A stretch of DNA of 64,000 nucleotides from Trichoplax sp. H2 (taxonomy: Eukaryota > Placozoa > Uniplacotomia > Trichoplacea). The notes beneath the pieces were generated by a model that saw nothing but the letters and a program-made list of their open reading frames with translations, did no database searches and was not told where the DNA came from. A program made the position numbers and the translations under genes. Location of the stretch: positions 62,001 to 126,000 of the forward strand of contig NOWV01000053.1 of NCBI GenBank assembly GCA_003344405.1. Reading direction: 5' to 3'. Shown piece by piece: positions 34,549 to 46,411 of this stretch. Numbering within the stretch: position 1 is the first letter of the stretch; the number at the start of each line of letters is the position of its first letter.

Positions 34549-37155
34549 TTACATAATTAGTAATACGATAAAATTCATTAAATAAACACCGATATGTAGG
34601 TGCTCTATATCGATTTAAGTTTACTAAAATTGTCCAGGTTGATCATTTAGTAAATACAGACTTGAATATCAATGTCTCATGGACTATGAAAACAAGGCAA
34701 CAAGTCGTATGGCATTATAACTAGTACTAAGTAAGAAACTACAAGTTTCAATATATATAAAACTTAAATTATTACGATATAATAATTTTAAGAAACTAAA
34801 ATTACCGTTAAAATCAAAGGCTTTGTAATGACGAAGAATCCACCAACGCTGATACCGATAGGCCCACCTAAAAGGCGAGATTGAAATAGGGATAACTGCA
34901 AAGAAGTTAAAACTTTATTATATCATTTTCAAAGAATTCCTTTCTTAACGCGTTTTAAGAAGTTACTGCTATGCGTGAAGGAATCTCAATAGTGTAAATG
35001 AATAGCTAATATCTTAAGTTATTTGCGTACAATTGTAAATGTCATATACTCTTAAACATATAATAATAACTAAATTTTAGACTTTCATTTTCTTGCCATT
35101 ATACGCTAATAAATGTCGCAATTTATTTTCTGATCAATTCAACTGTATTAATCTACTGCAAATGCTGTCTTCTGTAGGTAAAAATTCTTTTTTACCATTT
35201 ATGAAATCATTAAACGTTAATATATCTTGCTATTGTACGATAATAAATATCTCAATTTATTTTCTGATCAATTCAATTGTATTAACCCACTGTAAATACC
35301 GCCTTCTACGGGTGAAAATTCTTCCTCCCATTTATAAAATCATTGAACATGAATACATTCAATAATATATTAAACAATAAATGTTTTAAATGTTGAAATA
35401 ATTTCAGAGATAAAATACATTAGATGTTACATCTATTAATTATTCTCTTAGCAATATTAGTTGATCATTCCATAATGTTCATACAATAACAGGCGATGAT
35501 ATTTCAGTAGTATTGCATCGAATTTATCATGAGATGGAAATCTAGTATAGTAAATAACAACTTACCTCTGCCAATCCATCATTATTGACGTTAGCAACTT
35601 GTAGGGAATATAATATAGAATTAGAAGAATGTGCCTATGCGTATATATTAATAAACATAGTATTAAACATAGCCCTGTAGAATAAAATACTGCGCAACAA
35701 AAGTATGTTATTTTGAAAAATTTGTACTGCCTTTGAGCACTTTCTGAACGAATTTCTAGATATGGTAATTTGAATTATTACATATCCAATATGAATTTAG
35801 TGATAATAAAAGCAAATTATTTCTTTGAAAGCTCATCATTTCACTAATGTTCATATTACATAGCCATGTTGTACCTCTGTATTAAGAATGGAAGCTGCCC
35901 CTGAAACGATGATAGTGTTACCAGTAGTAATAGCTAGCCACATCGTCAAGACCATATTCATCCAGAAACCATTATCGTTCCAGTTAAATATTAGGCGGTA
36001 TGTGTTGAAACAGGCATGGGCAAGATTTGTAAGGTATAAATGAGCTACAAATAAAGAAAAAGTATCGGAGAGTAATTCTGTTGTAGTACAGTAATCTTCG
36101 TGTTGTTGTCGATAAGTTATTATAGCTCGATTAATGCTGCTATTGCCCATTTGAACTGCCGTTCTAAAGCATCTGGTTAAATTGCGAAATTTTTCAGCCA
36201 TGATTAAACAACATAAACAGAATAAAACTGTGGGATAGATCCATGCTGCGGTGCAATAGAAGTGAATGGAAGATATATAAAAGTAAAGAAAGATTGTCGA
36301 ATTTTCCCAAGGACTGGCTATGATGCTCATTACTGATTTTAAGTCATTAAATGAAGATAAATGAACAAATATTGGAAATGCTATATTTAATGAGGCAAAG
36401 ATTGTTGCTGGAATTAGGTAAATGATACATCGTCTTCTAGCATAACGCCCAACACTATCTAAAAATCCTGGATGCTCATTAACATGTTTACAACTGATTT
36501 GCTTAAAGAATTTGACCATCTTGTGATGACACATATAAAAGTAAAAGGATGCATTGCCAGCGATATGAAGATTCCATAAACCACACATCACCATCAATGT
36601 CATCGAGGATGTATTGGTATAATTGGAAAGACTAGGCCATAATCTTACAGCATTAAACCATAATAAAATACAAATTATCATGGCATAGATTCGTTGAAAA
36701 ATGAAGACAATGTTATTAATTTGTTTCCTTTCTAATGGGCAATTTATTAACCTATAGGTAGAAGCAGAGTGCTTATTATGATACGGATCGCTGGTGTTGG
36801 TTTGATCTAGGATCGAATAATATAAGCCAAATGCCTTTAATATCCTTAAAATAGGTTTTATAGCGGTCATTATTGGGCTGGCAGTGATGGTCACCCATTT
36901 CATACCATTATCTTTCGCGTAATTTTTATCACATTCTTTATCTACATTATTTTCGCGTGATGATGCCGTAAGAAAAGGAAGATGAATCTCATTTTTATTT
37001 GAATTTTGCTCATCATTATCCCTGCTGACAGGAGCCACATCATTGCTCGGTTTTATTTCTATAGCTTCTTTCTTCTGTGTCATCGCCATTACACAAATCT
37101 GTCTAGGTGCTTTATTGAAGAAGTCTATTCTACTGTATACTGATAGTAGTAACAT
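34549..37155 (-). CDS. Gustatory-receptor-like (GRL) 7TM protein, four exons
   Basis: Minus-strand exons: 37155-35875 (427 codons), 35634-35566, 34895-34806, 34602-34549, all in phase 0, about 497 residues. Residues 1-95 are polar. PILRILKAFGLYYSIL (about 101-116) resembles the pre-TM1 segment of insect gustatory receptors. Six hydrophobic spans follow at about 145-175, 183-209, 242-266, 286-322, 362-390 and 396-422. Exon 2 (AHSSNSILYSLQVANVNNDG...) fits the loop before TM7, and exons 3-4 give TM7, with FFVITKPLILT followed by YLMNFIVLLIM. This short-3'-exon pattern with phase-0 joins is typical of the Gr/GRL superfamily, whose members have seven helices with a cytoplasmic N-terminus and, in insects, form ligand-gated channels. 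The last exon is the least certain. Translation could start at 37155 or at Met 23 or 25. It sits inside the transporter cluster on the opposite strand. Ligand unknown. Confidence 0.78.
35084..35357. repeat. 134-bp tandem duplication inside a GRL intron
   Basis: Two copies, about 35084-35222 and 35223-35357, share CAATTTATTTTCTGATCAAT at a spacing of 134 bases, plus the flanking CATTTAT(G/A)AAATCATT word. It lies in the intron between the second and third exons of the minus-strand GRL gene. The copies differ at roughly one position in six. Confidence 0.8.
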
Positions 37156-38167
37156 AGAGGAAAGTAACGCGCATTTCTAGTAATTGGTTAATTAACCAAT
37201 TCGCCTTATTTGCCTCAAGTACATTCTAGTGATGCTACGCTAAAATTTTGATTGTAAGGGATTTTATATAGTATAAAACTACTGCAAACTTACAGTCTCC
37301 AAAGGATAAATTGGCAAATCTTCCTATTATTAATTTACCAGTAGAAATATTTAACTCTCCTATCAAAAACAAAAGATACAATTTTTATTGAGATGGAAAA
37401 AAACACACAGCTGTTCTAAATAATTTTACATCTATTGTTGAAGTTTTGAAATTATTTTTGCTTCATTAGCTACGGTACTATATTGCAACTACAAGAATTT
37501 CTAATCAGCAGATCGGATATGTCAACAATCTTCGGTTGTTACGATATTAAATTGAAACGCCAGCTGTAACTTCATTTAAAATTGAACGATCGTTCTCTTT
37601 AAATAAACAACATTCAATTATATAATTCTAGCTTGCCATAGACATTTTGATTACATTGATCATAGGTATCGAACCTGAATTAGAATTTTTTTGTCAGTTT
37701 ATTGCCAATAAAATCCTAGGAGGTTCTGTATATGGGCTATTTAAATCAAAGTTGAATTTGAATACATGCTAACGAGTGCAGAGATTATCCAAAGCCATTG
37801 AACAATAACTTTTATCATTATTTTCGCTGCTCTACTATATTTGAAGAATACCGCAGAATACTGTATGCGTACCGTGATTTTTATATGATATCTTATTCTA
37901 GGACACTACTACTTTCTTAATCTATTGAGGGCTTCCAGCAAAGGAGTTTTATTTAGTTTATTTATTACGGTATTAAGTGATTTGTGAATGTTGAAGATTT
38001 GATGAGATGGATGAGGGGCACAAAATGGATTCGTTAAGAGACTTTATTAGCAGAACATCTAGCATAAGATGATGACAATCACTGCTGGCCTTCTACTGTA
38101 TATAGAGTTGATACTGTACTAGCTGCTTTCGCATATTTTGCTATACAAAGCATCTGTTGTATGTTAA

Positions 38168-38239
38168 TACAGGGACTACTCAACTAAGATTTCCCCTCCA
38201 AAATTTCGGAGAGGGTAATCTTAGTTAGGTAGCCCCTGC
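38168..38239. mobile_element. 72-bp TTAA-flanked foldback, possible miniature piggyBac-type element
   Basis: The sequence is a near-complete inverted repeat: left end TACAGGGACTACTCAACTAA and right end (reverse complement) GCAGGGGCTACCTAACTAAG, with arms of about 31 bases around an A/T-rich loop. It is bounded on both sides by TTAA (38164-38167 and 38240-38243), the target duplication of piggyBac-family transposons. It has no coding capacity. The ends begin (T/G)(A/C)CAGGG rather than the usual CCC. Confidence 0.55.
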
Positions 38240-38286
38240 TTAATAGCAATAATGTAACAATGGAAATTTATAAGGTGAGAAAATTA

Positions 38287-38640
38287 AACTATTACAGAAA
38301 ACTAAACTGCAAGTCTGCTACCAGGCTTATCTTTCCCGACACCCGCATGCAGTACGAATCTAAATACTAACGATTTGCTATCGTCTGGGGGAATAGTAAC
38401 CCTGTTACTCTCTCATGGACAAGACTAAACACAAACTCTATTGAAGAATCAGTCGACTTGTAGTAATTCTACTTAAATATTGATCATCAGCGCTTAGATA
38501 ATATTATAAATAAATTAGGCATTTATCTACAAAAGAATGCATAACGCCATAGATAACCGTATTCTTAACATGAGACCAAAGTATGTTATCTGACATAAAT
38601 AAGATCATCATTAGTTCGCGAAAGTCACTTAGCAATAAAT
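38287..38640. pseudogene. Orphan fragment of an SLC35F intron 2
   Basis: This stretch aligns by eye with 30200-30545, inside the second intron of SLC35F copy 2. Shared stretches include AACTATTA(C/T)AGAAA near the start, GATTTGCTATCGTC against GATCTCCTATCATC, GGAATAGTAAC, and the pair GTATGTTATCTGAC against GAGTGTTATCTGAC. No transporter exons are recognisable on either side, so it is a non-coding remnant of another duplication or conversion event. Confidence 0.6.
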
Positions 38641-38717
38641 GATTAGGGCAAAACATCTTGAATAATTTACAATACATCATTATCGATCAGTTTTTATTCA
38701 ATGGCCTTAATAAGGGT

Positions 38718-39210
38718 ATAATTTTGTGAAAGTGACTACAATGTGATATAATTCTTATCCCAATCGCTAGCAAGATCTGTATGGGATGGTAAAATAGATC
38801 AACAATCTACGTAAAACCTTAACTACAGCAACTAGCCTATTGGATAGAATTTAACAATAAGTTGATGATAAAGGACTTGAGTAAAATTTCTTGATGGATC
38901 TACACTAGTACTGGTATGACTATAATATCCATCAGTTCCTAGGTTAAGCTATAATAGGTATCACTCTCTGAAAATGACTAAAATGCAATGGATATTATTG
39001 GAATAACTACTGCACTAGGTAGTTGCATAGTGCATAGGATGGAAAATACAGTAGAAGACCTTTACTGCAACAGAAAGCTCGTCTGGGTAAGATTAACAAT
39101 TAGATGATGATAAACAGTAGTAAAATTTCTAAATGGATCTGCACTAGTATTGCCATGATTAAACTATTCATCAGTTCCAAGGTAAAGCCTATAATAGACA
39201 CTACCTATAG
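38718..39210. repeat. Two-copy tandem repeat, period about 244 bp
   Basis: Copies start near 38725 (GTGAAAGTGACTACAATGTG) and 38968 (CTGAAAATGACTAAAATGCA). Both run through a GTAAAATTTCT(T/A)(G/A)ATGGATCT block to a CCATCAGTTCCTAGGTTAAG / TTCATCAGTTCCAAGGTAAA end. Divergence is moderate. Confidence 0.75.
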
Positions 39211-41353
39211 GCATTACTGATGTGCGTATGTCATATAACGCAAAATTGGCGAATAATATATAATACATGCGGTAAAATAGTGTTAAACCTGGGATTCACT
39301 AGCCCTTTAGTCAATCTGAAGATTGACCGAATCAGGTTTTGATCATAATTAATATGCACACTTATGGTAAATATACAATATCTCCATACAATATAGCTAC
39401 TGCATAACTATGATATTAATTCATAGTATAGCCATATACCATATTATACCCATATTAAATAGATCAAATATCTATTACTATAGCTATAGCTAGTATACGT
39501 ATAGGCTATTTTAATATAAAGCGCTGATTCAATTAAATTGAAGTTCAGTTTGTCTGCGTATTAATTACTAAATTAAATTATTTAAATAAGCGTATATATG
39601 TTAGGGTTACATTTACATATTTACTGTCTTTTTGAGTCTATTTATGAACTTTGTCTATGCCGCAGGCAGCATACGCGTATGTGTGGGCATGTGCACAATG
39701 CCATGTACTGCAAACGCGCAAGAGCATACTACATAATATAAGAAATATTTTACATGATGTAATATTTCATGTCTTGGTCAAAGTCTATCATAATATGTCT
39801 ACGCAAGCATGAACAAGCATAAAGCAAGAAAAGCCATAAAGATAAAGGGAAAAAACTGAGTTATTTTAGTCTATCATGATGCAATCATGATCTTATGAGC
39901 TATTAATATGGTCTACTGCTCATAAATTCTTTATTAGCTGAAAAGATACTTTTGGTTGGACCACTTGTATTAGTTAAGATTCTGACATCATAGAGAATCC
40001 ATAACTCTCTGCAAAAAGACTTGTAACTCGTTTATTTTTGGACACGTTACTGATATAAATGTACAGCCCCGTAAAAGATAATAATTTATAATATTTCCTG
40101 CTCAATATTATAATTATTCTTTATTATCGTTCTATCTTATCGATGAGTTACCCTAAGCTGATCAGAGTAAACCTGAATGCGATACATTAATTACTATTCG
40201 AGAAAATTTCGGAAACGATCGATTTACTCTTCCTCTAGAAATCTGTACAATTAGGACGACCAGCCGCTTCAGGTACTTTTTAAATTATTTTACATCTAAA
40301 ATAAATACTCAATTTAAAATGTAATTGCTTTGTAAGCTACTCAGTTGCCATCCTTGCAGAATTGATTTGAAGGTATTTACAATATACAGTTCGTAGGATT
40401 ATTTAAACATCAGTAAAGCTTACACCAGCTATTGCTGTAATCGATAAAGGGCGTTATTAATCCACCATGTTTTCTGATTCCCAAAAATATTTGTTATAAT
40501 AGATATTAGTACTATCTCTTATATATTTGATGCCCATCCATGAGCAATTTATTCCTAGTACGGTACTAATATAATTTCGCTATACCGTTATATTTTGTTA
40601 TTTTGTTGCTAGGTGTAACTAAAGGATTAAAATCTTCGTACTACGAAGACGTTTACGTCATAATTTGTACTATATTTTACCAGTAGCTCATGAATCTTAG
40701 CTCTAGCTATTTACATTTAATAACTGTAAAGTAGCCTAAACCATGACTGTATTCATATCGCATTTTGAAGCCAAGATACAAATGCATGTTCCTTAATGCC
40801 ATGAAATAATTTCAAAATGAACTGAACTGTTAGCTAATAATTATTCCTACAAGCTGTGGCTTTAATTAGGATATCATTACAAAACGCTCGCTTAATTAAG
40901 AAAAGATCTCCTACTTGGCTCTGATACGGCTAACCATTTCATCATGATTCATGAATGCTGTAATTTATTATGACACCCATGTAATACTTTTAGTCTAAAT
41001 AGTCTATGATGTCGTTTCGGCATAATTGCAGTAAACTCATACGGATTTAATACATAGCACTGTAATTGATTAGAGTCTTTTTAATGGCCTTTGCATTTGT
41101 AATACACCTTATGTACGTAAAATAACAGATCAACTTGAACTTGAATACTTAAATAATATCGTAAAGAAATGGTGTACATTGATATTTATTCATGATCTAT
41201 ATCACAAGCAATATAATAAGTTAGAAAAGAATTTTATTATTAAATCCAAGCTAGTATAGTGCAAGCGCGTTCTGACAACATGCTACAATGTAGAGGATAA
41301 TTAAATGTTGCTTGCTAAATAGATTATCTATCACTTTGTATCTATACAGAAAA

Positions 41354-43797
41354 ATGAAAGCCAACATTGACCAAGAATCGTGTAGGAGCTATGATGCAGC
41401 TATCGAATCTCAATGCAATAGATCTGGTAATAAACGGAAAAAAATTGCTTATACATTAAAATAAATCTTTAATATGTACAGTATTAAAAATAAGTAATTC
41501 TAATTGTAAGGTAAAATTAAATGAGTAAATAATATTTAATATTAATATATACGTAATCGTTCTGTAATCCTTAACATGGATGTAAAAGAATTTCCTATAT
41601 GAAATAGCATAGCTTAGATCATAGCCTAAATATAGCCATTGAAATTCACGTATCATGATGACATGTTATGTTATTAGCGAAAGGGTATAAGCACAAGTTG
41701 CCTAATAAAAAGAACTGATTTACAAGCTACTCTCGGAGTAAGCAACGTGTAAAATAATAATTTATGTACATAATAATCATAATTTAGTTACTATGCATAC
41801 TCGGACAGGAGTTAATAAATATTTTGGAATGACTACCATAAACTAGCTTGATTGCTCAATTATACGCATTAACTAATCGGATACAGTTCCTACGCTGATT
41901 CATTATAATTAATATCTTTTATAGCACCTAATAACGAAGAAATCAGTAGATTCCCAAATCAATCTAGTTATCGTAAGACTATAACAGGTATATGTCTGGT
42001 ATTGGGTCTTGCTCTTTGTCGATCAGGAATGGCTCAATTTGGTAGAAACTTATATACTAATGGCAATTTCACTGCGACGTCACTAGTTGTATGGTAAATA
42101 TTGCTACGATATTCAAGAATATGTTATTATCAAATGGTGTCAAATAACTATGGGATAATGATATAATAAATAGTATAACTATAGTCAAAATTTTTATGCA
42201 GTATATCAGCAGTAAAATTATTGTTATAGGTTTAGTTAATAACCACCTTAATGTATACTAAGTCTACAAGGTCTTATTTACCACAAGTGCTCTTTAAATT
42301 GCGTAGGCAAAGTACTATTAGGCTGTAATTACCATATTTAATAATCTGATTAATGATCATTAATAACATAAGGGCTTCAAGATCAACGGCAATCGTTGTT
42401 TATCCTACAGTAGCGACAATAATGACATTTTTTGGTCACACGCATAAAGACCTATACAGGTAACATTAATCAAGATTAAGTTATAATACAACATTTATTT
42501 ACATGCTATAGCGGAATACTATCTCATGTTTATTACCGTTATGTATCTAAATGAAGACTAATTAAAATGACTTACTTTGTGCAATACGTAATAGTACTGG
42601 ATAGTTGTATAGCTACATTTTAAAATAACAAATAATTACTACAAATTTATAGAGAGGGATGTCAAACTTTTGGCAAGGGTCGGCTGTCAATCTTAAATGT
42701 TATGAAGAAAATATTTCCATTGACGATGGTATCCGTAGTGGGAACATATTGCAATTATTATGCCCTTTCACTGACCTCTGCAACTAATGTAACGGCCGTG
42801 ACTGCTGCCTCTGCTGCTTTCGTTTATATTTTATCATTAATATGGCTGAAAGAGCCGTTCCTAGTTTTGCGGGTAAATATAATAATTAAAAATTTGTTAA
42901 CTACTGAACATTAAAGAACGTTTGTTGAACTTATACGATCAAAGTATTGATCATATTGAATTTTAATAAAGTAAACTTGTAAAATAGCCACAAGATAATT
43001 ACTTCATGATATCTGTACGTATATATTTAACAAAACAGAATTTTTCTCCGCATTTTAAAATAACTAATATTTTTACATATCGCTGCTTTAATAGATGCTC
43101 GCTGTCTTAACGTCAGTAGCTGGTGTCATTTTAATAGCCTATTCTGAAGGTTTTGGATCTTATGGAAGTATCGGTATTGCTTTGGCTACTGGAAATGCAA
43201 TCTTTTCATCATTTTTTCGCGTAAGGATAAATTATGAATTGCACTCGTGTGCACTTAGAAGAACAAACATCGAGTTAAATATTGCTATTTTTTTCCATTG
43301 TAACGGATCAATGATGATGTCTTGGCATTTATTAACCACTTGTACTATTTCGTTTAAAGGTGTTCACGAAAAAGATAATTGGACAAGCAACTATAGTACA
43401 ATCATCTTTCTTTTTGAGTATTTTGAGCCTTCAAATGTGTCTAGTATACTGGATTCCCGTAGTAGTATTAATATTAACTAAAATTGAAGTCGTTACGGCC
43501 GATAATTTTCCTTTAATTCCATTTTTGTTAACACTGCTAGTGATTTTATGTTATACTATTATTCTGATTGTGGGAATAGGTATAACCTATCCCATATACA
43601 TGTCGATGGGCCCGCTTTTAGCCATTCCTATTAATGCACTAATCGATGTTTATTACGAAAATTTGTTTTTCGATGATATAAAGATTGTTGGTACACTTGC
43701 CGTAGTTCTTGGATTTTTAGTTTTGACCATTCCTATTCCTATTATAGCATCATTTTCATCGAAAATACGTTCAAAAACTCTATTTCTATTTAAATGA
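41354..43797 (+). CDS. SLC35F3/F4-like transporter, copy 3
   Basis: Paralogue of the genes at 23959 and 29494. Exons: 41354-41426, 41925-42093, 42373-42459, 42653-42872, 43095-43220, 43360-43797, the same lengths as in copy 1 (73, 169, 87, 220, 126, 438 nt), giving 370 residues. The first exon (MKANIDQESCRSYDAAIES) and its acceptor TTTTATAG are intact. Core words: GLALCRSGMAQFGRNLY, REGCQTFGKGRLSIL, NYYALSLTSATNVTAVTAAS, GVILIAYSEGFGSYGSIGI, TYPIYMSMGPLLAIPINAL. It is closer to copy 2 than to copy 1 in exons 3-6 (for example ASRSTAI, KEPFLVLR, PINALIDV), so copies 2 and 3 are probably the younger pair. About ten membrane helices; substrate unknown, with SLC35F3 (thiamine) the nearest characterised relative I recognise. 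Confidence 0.9.
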
Positions 43798-44370
43798 TTA
43801 ATCAATCAATTAGGTAGTAGAAGTTCTGAATATTACCGACATCAATGAAGAACATATCTTAACAGCAAATAGTTATATTATTCAATTTACGCTAATGTTG
43901 AAGTCCAACTGATAACTAATATGTTGTGAGATCTTCTCCTAAAAGATGAGAATGTTATGTAACGTTTATTAAAATTCCTACCAATGTAATGATCATATAT
44001 ATAGTGAGGTGCTACATCCGTAGTATTTGCAATTTGTGTTTTATTTATTCATAATTCCGGAAATGTGAAATTTCTGGATCTGTAATGATGTGACATATAC
44101 GTAAATTTAATTTATCAATAGTCACAAATCGTTTAATATTTATTTAAAACAATATAGCTTGATGATTCAGTCCTCTCTAATCTAATAGAATTAATTATTG
44201 ACGATAAATATGCGTAATAATTGCTCTAATCGATGCATATTCTGTCTGTAATTAATATAATATAATCTTTACTCTGAAAATTGAGTAATGTTAATTGATG
44301 GATTTACAATAACTCAATAATTACTATTAAAGGCAAGATCACTGAACACTTACTTCGACAAGTGTATTTG

Positions 44371-44995
44371 TAGTCGTCTAATGATTTACGTTTAGTGTCA
44401 TCGCATGATGAATGACTGAAATTTGTTATAAGATACTGAATAAATATATAGTTTACTGTATGAGAATGTCAGGGATACTGTTTTCTGCGTCAGTCACTTT
44501 ATGTACTTATTTTACATTGAATCATACTATCGTTATTCATAAAGTCGGAATGGTTATTACGAATTTTTTCAGCCATTAGAGTGAATCTTACTATAGTACG
44601 GTACAGCATTATATAAAGCTAATTACGGTTTATCCATCTAAGGTAGAAGAAAACTGGTGGAGAGATCTGGCAGTAGTGCTGTGTTTGTAGTCGTCTAATG
44701 GTTTACGTTTAGTATCATCGCATGATGAATGACTGAAATTTATTATAAGATACTGAATAAATATATAGTTTACACTGTGAGCATGTCCGGGATACCGTTT
44801 TCTGCATCAGTCACTTTATGTACTTATTTTATATTGAATCATACTTATGATTATTCATAAAGTCGGAATGGTCATTACAAATTTTTCAGCCATTAGAGTG
44901 AATCTTACTATAGTACAGTATAGCACTATATAAAGCTAATTACGGTTTATCCATCTAGGGTAGAGGAAAACTGGTGGACAGATCTGGTAGTAGCG
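44371..44995. repeat. 317-bp tandem duplication
   Basis: The word TAGTCGTCTAATG starts at 44371 and again at 44688. The two copies stay closely similar through GGTTTATCCATCTA(A/G)GGTAGA and the AAACTGGTGGA(G/C)AGATCTGG end, with only scattered substitutions and small indels. The unit contains the tail of the segment shared with the region downstream of SLC35F copy 2. Confidence 0.9.
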
Positions 44996-45560
44996 CTCTG
45001 TAGTATTCTCGGCTTTATTCTTACCACTTGCTGCAGAATGATATCTTGTAGTTGAACCATTGAAGCTGTATTGCTCTAAGGCAAGTCTTGTCTTTTGTCG
45101 GCTCGTTGTCTAATAGAAGATCCCTCGGCTTCATTTTCCTCTCGAATCTATTCTACTGTAAGCTAGAGGAAAACTTGCGAAGAGAGCTGGTAGATCACAC
45201 ATAATACAATAATATCTTGTAGATAGACCATTGAAGGTATCATATATAGGATAGGTCTTGTCTTTGTCAGTTAGTTGTGCTGTGTAGTAGAACATCCAAC
45301 TACTTCACTATCCTCTATGACGTTGCTTTCCTCTCTAATCTATTCTAAGCTAGAGGAAAACTTGGGAAGAAAGCTGGTAGAAGGGCTTAGACTAACCTCT
45401 CGGCATTGTCCTTGCCTTACATTGTAGAATAATGTCTTATAGATAGATCATTGAAACTGTATAGGATAAGTCATGTCTTTTGTCAGTTGGTTGTGCTGTA
45501 GAGTAGAACACCAACAGCTTCGTTTTCCTCTCGAATCCATTCTAGGCTCTTTGTCGAGGT
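44960..45560. repeat. Degenerate tandem array, about three units of 180-205 bp
   Basis: The word AGGAAAACT(T/G)G followed by an AAGAGAGCTGGTAG-like block appears near 44965, 45172 and 45352. Each is followed by a stretch related to AATGATATCTTGTAGATAGA, a CTTGTCTTTTGTC block and a TTCCTCTCGAATC(T/C)ATTCTA end. Units differ by indels, so the period varies. Confidence 0.75.
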
Positions 45561-46411
45561 ACTGTACTGGTATCGCAACGAGTTTAGTTATTGCATACAT
45601 TTTGATTGTTAGTTACTGTACATTATTGTAGATAGGTCCTATCTGATAGCGCAAAGGTCAGATCGTGTTGTAATCATGTTTAATCTCATGCAGTGTGCGT
45701 GCTCTAACATATTTCAAGTTAAGTTTAATTATACTAATTTAGATCGAAGGATAGACAGACAGCTGATGTTGTAGGTCCGTATTAACTTTCATATATACAG
45801 AGTTCTAGTTTTGATCTTAACAAAGACTGGTGTCTGTGCTCAACTGGCGTTTAGAAGCAGTTTCTGTCTTGCAAAAGTGGGTTGCAATAGCTCGAGAAAA
45901 ACTTGTGGAAAGACCTCGTCTATGTTGGGTGTTTTTGAATAAAAGCGGTAACAGGTGCACTAGCTCGCAACGCCTGCGGTTAACGGTAGAGAGCTAGCGG
46001 GCATTGATTGGTGATTGGTAACCTCCTGGCTTTTGTTCTTTTGTTTTCTTGCTCTGACGTCATACAAGTCACGTACGCCAATCCACTTTAATAGAACTTT
46101 TCATTTGATAGGATAATACGAAAGCGATCAACCGAATAGATATTCGTATGGAAATCGATATCGGTTTGCGTAGTAGTTGTCTACATGGAAGTCGATCGCC
46201 ATCCAAAAAAACACTCACACCCCAAATAAAATTGCCGGTAGCATCTCAGCTGATTACTTTGCATCCGGCAGTTTAGCATCCAATTACGGATTGAAGGTGG
46301 ATATAAAGTTGTCGAGAGGGAAAAGAAATCGCAAGGACTTCAAGTGAAATCGCTTTCCAGTATTTTGCAATTGTTTGGACAACCAGATTCTCCTATTGAA
46401 CTACGCTAAGA

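Larger units (their letters stand above)
37156..41353. other. Repeat-rich spacer between the GRL gene and SLC35F copy 3
   Basis: About 4.2 kb with no intact gene. In order: the GRL upstream region; a 72-bp TTAA-flanked foldback (38168-38239); an orphan copy of an SLC35F intron (about 38287-38640); a two-copy tandem repeat (38718-39210); a relative of the 340-bp repeat (39440-39740); and from about 40125 the upstream block shared by all three transporter copies. Confidence 0.55.
43798..46411. other. Repeat-rich spacer upstream of GRHPR
   Basis: No supported gene. The first 850 bases match the region downstream of SLC35F copy 2. A 317-bp tandem duplication (44371-44995) and a degenerate ~190-bp repeat array (44960-45560) follow. 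From about 45600 to 46411 the sequence is less AT-rich and presumably includes the GRHPR promoter, without a clear TATA box. Confidence 0.5.

Noticed and set aside
35640-35830. Minus-strand hydrophobic stretch (YKFFKITYFCCAVFYS...) as an extra GRL exon
   Set aside because: Phase-0 use would read into the next exon in the wrong frame; the shorter exon 35634-35566 fits both phase and family pattern.
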